This document shows positions 26,545 through 32,992 of a DNA stretch of 64,000 bases, piece by piece. The stretch's first letter is position 1; each line of letters opens with the position of its first letter. This DNA comes from Pseudomonadota bacterium (GTDB lineage: Bacteria; Pseudomonadota; Gammaproteobacteria; Steroidobacterales; Steroidobacteraceae), in assembly GCA_018241505.1 (NCBI GenBank), contig JAFEDS010000024.1, positions 62,001-126,000 of the forward strand, in the 5' to 3' direction. The notes beneath the pieces are model-generated. The model did not search any database and was not told where the DNA came from. It saw only the letters and a program-made list of their open reading frames with translations. A program made the position numbers and the translations under genes.

Positions 26545-26925
26545 TCAAGATCGGGCAACACAGACCACTCCCGACATGATGAGTGCAATGCCGGTCATCT
26601 TCAGTGCCGACAGCGGCTCGGACATGGAATAGTGGGCGTACAGGGAAATCATCAGAAATCCCAAGCTGACAAAGGGATAGGCATAGCTGACATCCGCTTT
26701 CGCCAGCACCAGCAGCCACAGCAACGTGCTGAATACATACAGGGCGAGGCCCACGACCACGAGGGGCGAGAACGCGGCACGCGCAATGAACTCGGGTGCC
26801 GCCGTGCCTCGCTCCAGCAACGCCTGTACGGGAGCGCTGGACACGCCTTTTTTCAGTGAGATTTGCGCCATGGAGCTCAGCACCACACACAGTAGCGCCA
26901 GGCAGGCCACTTGCAGCCTGTTCAT
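26545..26925 (-). CDS. Small EamA/ArnE-like four-helix transporter subunit
   Basis: Protein of 126 residues with four membrane helices: LACLALLCVVLSS-like start, then LVVVGLALYVFSTLLWLLVL, AYPFVSLGFLMISLYAHY and MTGIALIMSGVVCVA. The length and the block YPFVSLGFLMI fit the small half-transporters related to ArnE/ArnF, which flip undecaprenyl-linked sugars, or to SMR drug exporters. It lies directly upstream of the large polytopic membrane protein, so the pair may handle a lipid-linked sugar. The ATG at 26925 is preferred; a codon at 26955 adds a short non-hydrophobic extension. Confidence 0.65.
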   Translation of the reverse strand: MNRLQVACLALLCVVLSSMAQISLKKGVSSAPVQALLERGTAAPEFIARAAFSPLVVVGLALYVFSTLLWLLVLAKADVSYAYPFVSLGFLMISLYAHYSMSEPLSALKMTGIALIMSGVVCVARS

Positions 26926-27094
26926 TGGAAGAAAGTCCCTTGCTGTTCGGATCAATCGGATTTGTTATTGAGAGACCGACGTCCTGCCAAACATATTCCG
27001 CCGCGCCGAACGGCTGCAGCAACGGGACATTTGCAAAAATGTGAACTGCGTCGGAGTCGTCGCGCGCGCACGCGGTACGCGTGTATGTTTGAAA

Positions 27095-28003
27095 TCAACT
27101 CGGCGTAGGCAGTGCGCCTGTTGGTTTGCGCGAATAGGATCCGTATTTATATGCAAACGCATGCGTAAACTCGGCGCCGTACAACAGGATCTGCGCCGAG
27201 TAGTAAACCCAGATCAGAATCAGCACCACGGAGCCGGCGGCGCCGTACGTGGAGGCCACACCGCTATTTCCGATGTAAACGCCAATCGCGAATTTGCCCA
27301 ACGTGAACAGGAATGCCGTGACCAGCGAACCGACGGTCACGTCGCGCCACGCGATCTTCACGCTCGGCAGCACCTTGTAGATGGTCGCGAACAACGCCGC
27401 GACGAGCACGAACGCAAACAGAAAATTGACCCAGGTCAAGATGGTGTTGAGGAGCATCTCGCCGCGGGACACGCGCTCGAGTGCCGTCAGCGCCGCACTG
27501 ATCACCAGTGAAACCAGCAGCAGAAAGCCCAGCGACAGGATCAATCCCACGGACAGCAGCCGGGTGCGGACCGAATACCAGAAGCCGGTGCGGCGCTCCG
27601 GCGGCACCTGCCAGGTCTGGTCGAGCCCCGCTTTGAGCTCGGCCAGCGCGGTGTTGGCGCCCAATATGAGCGTGATGACACTGACAATGGTCGCAATGAC
27701 CCCGGCGCCGGGGCGGCTCGCATTGCGCAGTACGGACTGGACGAGCTCGGCGCCCTGTGCACCGACCAGGTCGTGGATTTGACCCACGATCTCGCCTCGG
27801 GCCGCAGCTTCCCCGAAGAAGAAGCCGGCAATGGCAATCGACAGAGTCAGGACGGGCGCCAGTGAGAAGACGGTGTAGAAGGCGAGAGCCGCACCGGTGC
27901 TGGCAGCGCGATGGTCGAGCCAGCCGTTGGCGGCATCGAACAACAGCTTCCAGATTGCCTTCAGAACGTAGACTGCGCGCGATTTATGCGGCGGCCGGGT
28001 CAT
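27095..28003 (-). CDS. YihY/BrkB-family membrane protein
   Basis: Six-helix inner-membrane protein of 302 residues. Family hallmarks are AASTGAALAFYTVFSLAPVLTLSIA at the start, LILGANTALAELKAGLDQTWQV in the middle, and GAAGSVVLILIWVYYSAQILLYGAEFTHAFAYKYGS near the end. BrkB was first linked to serum resistance in Bordetella, and many relatives were once mis-called ribonuclease BN. Its start is two bases after the glycosidase stop, so it is translated from the same message. The upstream frame is open but overlaps that gene. The 26926-27094 space beyond holds no clear gene. Confidence 0.85.
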   Translation of the reverse strand: MTRPPHKSRAVYVLKAIWKLLFDAANGWLDHRAASTGAALAFYTVFSLAPVLTLSIAIAGFFFGEAAARGEIVGQIHDLVGAQGAELVQSVLRNASRPGAGVIATIVSVITLILGANTALAELKAGLDQTWQVPPERRTGFWYSVRTRLLSVGLILSLGFLLLVSLVISAALTALERVSRGEMLLNTILTWVNFLFAFVLVAALFATIYKVLPSVKIAWRDVTVGSLVTAFLFTLGKFAIGVYIGNSGVASTYGAAGSVVLILIWVYYSAQILLYGAEFTHAFAYKYGSYSRKPTGALPTPS

Positions 28004-28005
28004 GG

Positions 28006-29859
28006 TCAGATCTGCGGCTGTCTCACGTTCATGAGTGCGAGCGCGGCGCCTATATGTGAGAGGTGGGTGAGTCCCTGGGGGAAATTGCCGAGCATCTCGC
28101 GGCCCTGGCGCGAATATTCCTCCGCAAACAGTCCCAGATCGTTGCCGGTGGCGACCGCCCGTTTGAATATCCGGCTGGCCTGCTGTTTCCTGCCCGCATG
28201 CGCGAGGCACGACACCAGCCAGAACGTACAGGCGAGAAACACGCCTTCCGCGCCGGCGAGGCCGTCCGTGCGCTGGTAGCGCAAAAGCAGCCCATCCTGC
28301 ATGAGCTCTTGGCTAATGACTTCCACTGTGCGCACCATTCTCTCGTCGTCGTAGGCCACAAATCCGGTCATCGGCAGGAGTAATAACGCGGCATCAACAT
28401 CCTTGGATCCGAAGCTGCGCACATAGATGCCCCGGGCATGGTCCACGCCACGCTTTTCGATCGCGGCCCGCATCGCATCGCGCGCCTCGCGCCATTGCTT
28501 CAGGGGGGCGGGCAGCCCATATTTTTCGGCAAGGGCAACGCCCCTGTTGGCGGCGGCCCAGCACATGACTTTCGAATGCACGAAATGCAGCGGCCGCGAG
28601 CGCACCTCCCAGATACCTCGGTCCGGCAACCGCCAGCGGGCAATCGCCGCTTCAATCACCTCCGCGAGGAACTTCCAATAGGCTGGGGTTGGCCGATGAC
28701 GGAGCTGGCTCCACTGCCAGGCGAACTCGACCAACAGGCCATACATGTCAGCCTGGTATTGATGCGCGGCGCCGTTGCCAATGCGCACCGGCCGCGAACC
28801 GCGCCAGCCATCGAGATGCGTCAGCTCGATTTCGGGCAGCCGGCGCTTGCCGTCGACGCCGTACAGGACCTGCAGGTCGGCGGCATTGCCGGCGGAGGCG
28901 CGTTGAATGAAATGGCGCACCCCTTCGGCCTCCGAGACCGCACCGACGGCATTCAACGCCCAGACCGTGAAAATCGAGTCACGAATCCAACAGTAGCGAT
29001 AGTCCCAGTTGCGCTCGCCGCCCTTGCGCTCCGGCAGCGAAGTCGTAGGAGCGGCAACAATCGCCCCGGTGGGTGCGTACGTCAGCGCCTTCAGGGTGAT
29101 GGCCGAGCGTACGATGTTGACTCCGGGCCGGTGATCGTAAACGATCTTGTCGGACCACTTGCGCCACCAGCGTACCGTCTCCTTCAGGTGCGCTCGTAAC
29201 AATTGGGCGGGTTTGCGTCGTTGGCCAGTGGCGTTGGCATCCTCCGGAAGGAGGAACTGCAGGCCGATATGAAGTTTGGTTCGCGCCCGGACTGCGACTT
29301 CGGCGTGCAGGTCGTGCGCGTCCACAATCTCCATTGCAACATCGCCGAAGATGCGGATTCCGGTGTTGCTTCCAACAGCGAAGTGCGCGTTGCGGCCGCC
29401 GGAGAAAATCCACGGCTTTACCTCGCCGAAGTCGAGGCGCGGCACGACCGCGACATCGAAGCTCATTTTGCCTCTGACGCCCTCGATGATGCGCACGAGC
29501 TCGCGTCGCGGCTGGCTGCGTCCGCCCATGCGCATGGAAAAGAAGTCGGTGACCCGGGCGATGTTGCGGCCGGATCGGTAGGTGGTGACGAGCACCAGCG
29601 TGTCATCTAGGTACTGCCGGTGAACTGCCGCTTTCCCCTGGGGCGTGATACTGAAATGACCACCGTGCTGCCAGTCGAGCAAGCGGCCAAAACAACTGTC
29701 GGAATCGAACCGGGGCAGGCAGCACCAGTCGATGGAGCCGGCGCGTGAGATCAGCGCTGCCGAGTGACAGTCGCCGATCAGGGCATAGTCAGATATTGGA
29801 GGATAAGGACGCGCGGCACTTCGTACAGGTACGAAGCGCCGCGCGGAGGGTCTTTTCAC
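28006..29859 (-). CDS. GH15-family glycoside hydrolase (glucoamylase/trehalase type)
   Basis: Protein of 617 residues. The N-terminal beta domain begins PISDYALIGDCHSAALISRAGSIDWCCLPRFDS, the hallmark of the bacterial GH15 group that includes trehalases and glucoamylase-like enzymes. The helical barrel has ERNWDYRYCWIRDSIFTVWAL and near the end GPLFxEEY-like GLFAEEYSRQGREMLGNFPQGLTHLSHI. There is no signal peptide, so it is cytoplasmic. The start is a GTG one base after the sodB stop; no ribosome site is visible, so coupling to sodB translation is likely. The substrate is probably an alpha-glucoside such as trehalose, unproven. Confidence 0.85.
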   Translation of the reverse strand: MKRPSARRFVPVRSAARPYPPISDYALIGDCHSAALISRAGSIDWCCLPRFDSDSCFGRLLDWQHGGHFSITPQGKAAVHRQYLDDTLVLVTTYRSGRNIARVTDFFSMRMGGRSQPRRELVRIIEGVRGKMSFDVAVVPRLDFGEVKPWIFSGGRNAHFAVGSNTGIRIFGDVAMEIVDAHDLHAEVAVRARTKLHIGLQFLLPEDANATGQRRKPAQLLRAHLKETVRWWRKWSDKIVYDHRPGVNIVRSAITLKALTYAPTGAIVAAPTTSLPERKGGERNWDYRYCWIRDSIFTVWALNAVGAVSEAEGVRHFIQRASAGNAADLQVLYGVDGKRRLPEIELTHLDGWRGSRPVRIGNGAAHQYQADMYGLLVEFAWQWSQLRHRPTPAYWKFLAEVIEAAIARWRLPDRGIWEVRSRPLHFVHSKVMCWAAANRGVALAEKYGLPAPLKQWREARDAMRAAIEKRGVDHARGIYVRSFGSKDVDAALLLLPMTGFVAYDDERMVRTVEVISQELMQDGLLLRYQRTDGLAGAEGVFLACTFWLVSCLAHAGRKQQASRIFKRAVATGNDLGLFAEEYSRQGREMLGNFPQGLTHLSHIGAALALMNVRQPQI

Positions 29860-29860
29860 A

Positions 29861-30472
29861 CTACAGCAGGGCGATGCCCTTCACTTTCTCGAAGCGCTCG
29901 GACACATCCTTCCAGTTGATGACATTCCAGATGGCGTCGAAGAACTTCACCTTCTCATTCAGGTACTGCAGATACCAGGCATGTTCCCACGCGTCGAGAA
30001 CCAACAGCGGCAGTCCGCCCTGCGGTGTCTGAGATTCGTGGTCGTGGAACTGCGCTGTGAGCAGCGTCCGGGATGCGGTATCGAATACGAGCGCACCCCA
30101 GCCGGAACCCATGCAGGTCGCGGCGGCCTTGGTGAGCTGCGCTTTGAATTTGTCGAAGCTGCCGAAATCACGGTCAATGGCACTGGCCAGCTCGCCCGTG
30201 GGCTTGCCGCCGCCATTCGGTGACAGGTTCTTCCAGAAAATGCTGTGCAGCACGTGGCCCGAGACGTGGAAGGCGAGCGCGTGCTCGAGCGCTGCGATGG
30301 CGGCAAAGTCGCCTTTCTCGCGCGCGTCGTGCAGCTTTTCGAGCGTTTGGTTCGCGCCGTCTACATACGTCTTGTGATGCTTGTCGTGATGGAGCTGCAT
30401 GATCTTCGCGGAGATATGCGGCTCGAGCGCACCGTAGTCGTATGGAAGATCCGGAAGCGCGTACTTGGTCAT
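29861..30472 (-). CDS. sodB: Iron superoxide dismutase
   Basis: Cytoplasmic superoxide dismutase of 203 residues. Metal ligands are the His in MQLHHDKHHKTYV, the His in HVLHSIFWKNL, and Asp and His in LDAWEHAWYLQY. Sequence around NLSPNGGGKPTG and the length favour the iron type. The start ATG at 30472 has AGGAG nine bases upstream on the minus strand. The gene heads a unit with the GH15 and BrkB genes (gaps of one and two bases), a pairing that may couple oxidative stress with sugar or membrane functions. Confidence 0.94.
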   Translation of the reverse strand: MTKYALPDLPYDYGALEPHISAKIMQLHHDKHHKTYVDGANQTLEKLHDAREKGDFAAIAALEHALAFHVSGHVLHSIFWKNLSPNGGGKPTGELASAIDRDFGSFDKFKAQLTKAAATCMGSGWGALVFDTASRTLLTAQFHDHESQTPQGGLPLLVLDAWEHAWYLQYLNEKVKFFDAIWNVINWKDVSERFEKVKGIALL

Positions 30473-30497
30473 GAGAAATCACTCCTGCTGAAAAGGG

Positions 30498-30531
30498 GCA
30501 TCCCCCGGCCCATGGGCGGGACGGGGGATGC
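30498..30531 (-). terminator. Terminator-like hairpin between lipoprotein gene and sodB
   Basis: GCATCCCCC and GGGGGATGC enclose a second small palindrome (GCCCATGGGC, 30508-30517). On the minus strand the stem is followed by CCCTTTT, so it should end transcripts of the lipoprotein gene. It is only 25 bases before the sodB start and may instead form part of the sodB leader. A further 14-base palindrome with AAACGG/CCGTTT arms (30543-30556) followed by TT on the same strand lies just upstream. Confidence 0.55.
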
Positions 30532-30582
30532 ACGGTACCGCAAAACGGCGCCGTTTCGGGCGCAGTTTAGATGACGAAGTAA

Positions 30583-30834
30583 TTACTTCGGCGGAGTGGT
30601 GGTATCAGCCGGCGGGGGCGGCGTGGTTGAGCCGCTGCTGTCGGGTGGTGGCGTCGTGGACGGGCTGGCTTGGTCCGAAGGGGGCATCGTGGTCGTCGTG
30701 CCCGATGATGAATCCGCCGGAGCCGCCGGTGCCGTCGTCGACGAATCAGCCGGGCCGGGCGAGGTCGACTGCTGCTTGGAGCAGGCCACCAGCGCCAGTG
30801 CGCTCATACACAGGAGAATAAGGCTGCGATTCAT
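30583..30834 (-). CDS. Small Pro/Thr/Ser-rich lipoprotein
   Basis: Secreted lipoprotein of 83 residues. The signal MNRSLILLCMSALALVACSKQ carries the lipobox LVAC, giving a mature N-terminal lipidated cysteine. The remaining 65 residues consist almost only of Ser, Thr, Pro, Asp and Ala, with repeated PPPDSS/TTPPPP-like units, an unfolded stalk. No domain is present, and its function is unknown. Plausibly an outer-membrane surface or spacer protein. It reads convincingly in only this frame because of the signal peptide. Confidence 0.65.
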   Translation of the reverse strand: MNRSLILLCMSALALVACSKQQSTSPGPADSSTTAPAAPADSSSGTTTTMPPSDQASPSTTPPPDSSGSTTPPPPADTTTPPK

Positions 30835-30933
30835 AGGTCACCTCACTGTATTTCGGGAATGCCGCCGCGGCTCCTTTACAGTGCCGGGTGGGACTCAACG
30901 TACAGTCGCAAGAGGTGTTCCAGCGAAGGAAAG

Positions 30934-31047
30934 CTATTTCTTGGCGGCGGCGCGCTTCTTCTTCTTGGCCGGGTCCTTTGGGCGCGACTTGCCGAAAGAG
31001 CCCTGATAAATCTTGCCGCGACGGCTCCTGCTATCTCCCTTACCCAT
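30934..31047 (-). CDS. 30S ribosomal protein THX
   Basis: A very small basic protein of 37 residues. It begins MGKGDSRSRRGKIYQGSFGK and continues with SRPKDPAKKKKRAAAKK, the well-known pattern of THX, which lies in a cavity at the top of the 30S head in Thermus and has bacterial homologues. A GGAG ribosome site precedes the ATG by about nine bases. Because of its size it is easily missed; a longer meaningless frame on the same strand overlaps it. Stands alone between the lipoprotein gene and a porin gene, both on the minus strand. Confidence 0.9.
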   Translation of the reverse strand: MGKGDSRSRRGKIYQGSFGKSRPKDPAKKKKRAAAKK

Positions 31048-31087
31048 GAAAACCGCTCCAAAACGAGGTTATTGAGGGGCGCGAAGT

Positions 31088-32293
31088 CTACCGGGCGAGC
31101 GGTCCCAGCGCAAAGCGCGCGGCAAGCTGCACCTGGGTTTCCGTCGCGCGTGGCGGCAATCCTACGAAGAATGGGCGGTTTTCGTTGTCGCTGGCGACGC
31201 GCAGCCATTCAAGGGTGAACCGCCAGCGGGCGTCGGGCTCAAAAACGTACGCCGTCGTCCATGCATGGCCATGCTGAGCACCGCCGCCGTAAATCGACTC
31301 ACTTTCCACTGCGAAAGAGTCATATCGGACGCTGAGCCGGTGATGTCCCCATTCCTTGGAAATGAGTGCGAATCGGGCTCGGAAGGGCCAGCCCAGGTAT
31401 CCGGTCTCGTCGGGTGCGATAGCGGTCTCGCCGTCGAGATACTGTGCAATGGCCGTCCATCCGCTGCCGCTCTCGATCCGCACCCCCATTGAGTTGAAGT
31501 GCGTCTGCCATGCGTAGTTCTCAGTTCCCTCTTCATATGCCGCCGGATCACCCCTGTTGTCGTAATGGAGCGCCCGGATCACAACCCTGTCGTAGTAGCG
31601 TGCTTCGAGCCCGGTGTAGTAACCCATGCGGTGATCGATTTCACCGAACAGCGCCATGGGTGGCAATGGCGATGAGTTGTTGGCTCCAACGCGTCCAAAC
31701 AAGGTTGTCTGCCGGTCGCTCAATGTGAAGCCGCGGCTGGCGACCACCACGCCGGCCGGGTCGTTCCAACCAAACACACCACCGGTGAACGCCACATCGA
31801 ATGCGTGCCCGCTGCGAGTTCCGAGCCAGTCGATCTGGCCCTCCGCGCCGATGGTGCGCAACTCCTGTCCCAGCCAGGTGTTGATTGCCGAATACGACAA
31901 GGTGTAAGGCGACTCCCAACCCGCGGCGCGGTTCTCCAGGGAAATGGGCGCATAAAAAGCGCCTGTCTTGAGACGAAAGCGGTAGCCGCCGCCAAATGGG
32001 TAAGGACGGAACTGCAGGTACGCTTCGGTCAGATCGACCGGATTCTTGTCATGATCGCCCCACGCCGAGGCGTCCACGTGCAGTGACCAGGCCTGACCCA
32101 ACGCCTCCGACAGCGCAAAGCGGGCCCGGCCCAGCTTCAAACCGGACTGCGTATCATCGAAACGCAGCGTCCCCAACCCGCCGTGGGTCACGGACCGCTG
32201 GCCGTTCGAATCAACCAGGCGCACGTCCAGGTCGGCTTCCCATTGGGGAGTTGCAAAGACGGCCGTCAGGGCCAACAGGACCGATGCGCTCAT
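31088..32293 (-). CDS. Outer-membrane porin-like beta-barrel protein
   Basis: Protein of 401 residues with a short signal peptide (MSASVLLALTAVFA) and many alternating amphipathic strands rich in Tyr, Trp, Gly and Asp (for example YRFRLKTGAFYAPISLENRAAGW, RWRFTLEWLRVASDNE), ending in FALGPLAR rather than a classical aromatic terminus. Its strand pattern fits phosphate-selective-like or DUF-type porins with 14-18 strands. The start ATG at 32293 overlaps the stop of the upstream cupredoxin-like gene by one base (TGATG), so the two are translated together. The transported substrate is unknown. Confidence 0.68.
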   Translation of the reverse strand: MSASVLLALTAVFATPQWEADLDVRLVDSNGQRSVTHGGLGTLRFDDTQSGLKLGRARFALSEALGQAWSLHVDASAWGDHDKNPVDLTEAYLQFRPYPFGGGYRFRLKTGAFYAPISLENRAAGWESPYTLSYSAINTWLGQELRTIGAEGQIDWLGTRSGHAFDVAFTGGVFGWNDPAGVVVASRGFTLSDRQTTLFGRVGANNSSPLPPMALFGEIDHRMGYYTGLEARYYDRVVIRALHYDNRGDPAAYEEGTENYAWQTHFNSMGVRIESGSGWTAIAQYLDGETAIAPDETGYLGWPFRARFALISKEWGHHRLSVRYDSFAVESESIYGGGAQHGHAWTTAYVFEPDARWRFTLEWLRVASDNENRPFFVGLPPRATETQVQLAARFALGPLAR

Positions 32294-32922
32294 CAGTAGG
32301 CATCCCAGGAATGCCGCGCCTCCAGCGGCGCCGGCTTGAGGGCCCGGTTCAACCGGATCGTCAGTTCGGCCCGCTCCCCAGCGACGGTCACTTCCTTCTC
32401 GAGGGTCCCCTCCATCCGGGGCTGCCACACACTGACCTTGTAGGTCGCCGGCGGTGCTTCGACTGACCACGATCCCGTTGCGTCGGTGCGGCCGAAGTAC
32501 GCAGCATCCGTCACCACAACGTACGCCACCATCGAATCATGGATGTTGCATCCGAGCGTAACGAGTCCCGCCTGATCGAAGCTGACCGGCGGATAGGGTT
32601 TGCCGTGATACAGGGGCAGTTGGAAGCGGCGTGCCGGGGAGAACGAGTAGATCTGGTGGCTGACGGAATCACTGTTTGGAAACGCGACGGTCGAGCCTAC
32701 CGGAATGACCAGCAGATCGGGCACGAACGTCCGATTGATCTGGTCCATGACGGCGGTCACGGGACTGCCAGGGCGATTGGTGCCGGTCACCGAGTGCACA
32801 GTGACCACCGCCCCGGCCAGCGGCCGGCCGTTCGAGGTGTGCACTGCGACAATGAGAGTTCCCGCCCAGCAGCAGGGAATCTGCAGCAGTCCGCAGGAAA
32901 TCAGCAGTATGAGCGCCTTCAA
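32293..32922 (-). CDS. Cupredoxin-like periplasmic protein (methylamine-utilisation-like)
   Basis: Secreted protein of 209 residues. A signal peptide ends at CCWAGT; residues about 20-110 form a cupredoxin-like beta sandwich with FPNSDSVSHQIYSFS and GLVTLGCNIHDSMVAYVVV, where the His, Cys and His resemble type-1 copper ligands; the last part (TDATGSWSVEAPPATYKVSVWQP) is a carboxypeptidase-regulatory-like fold. Related proteins are often labelled methylamine utilisation protein without direct proof. It is co-translated with the porin and diverges from a GGDEF/EAL gene with 70 bases between starts. Copper binding is inferred from the residues, and electron transfer is possible. Confidence 0.72.
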   Translation of the reverse strand: MKALILLISCGLLQIPCCWAGTLIVAVHTSNGRPLAGAVVTVHSVTGTNRPGSPVTAVMDQINRTFVPDLLVIPVGSTVAFPNSDSVSHQIYSFSPARRFQLPLYHGKPYPPVSFDQAGLVTLGCNIHDSMVAYVVVTDAAYFGRTDATGSWSVEAPPATYKVSVWQPRMEGTLEKEVTVAGERAELTIRLNRALKPAPLEARHSWDAY

Positions 32923-32992
32923 TTCGGTACCTGGTCGCTAACAACGGGGCCGCGCAGCCACCTACGATGCAGTCGGCATCAGAGTCGGTTCC

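Noticed and set aside
30596-31208. Frames of 110-136 codons on both strands between the lipoprotein and porin genes
   Set aside because: They overlap the lipoprotein gene with its lipobox and the ribosomal protein THX gene, and have no domain of their own.
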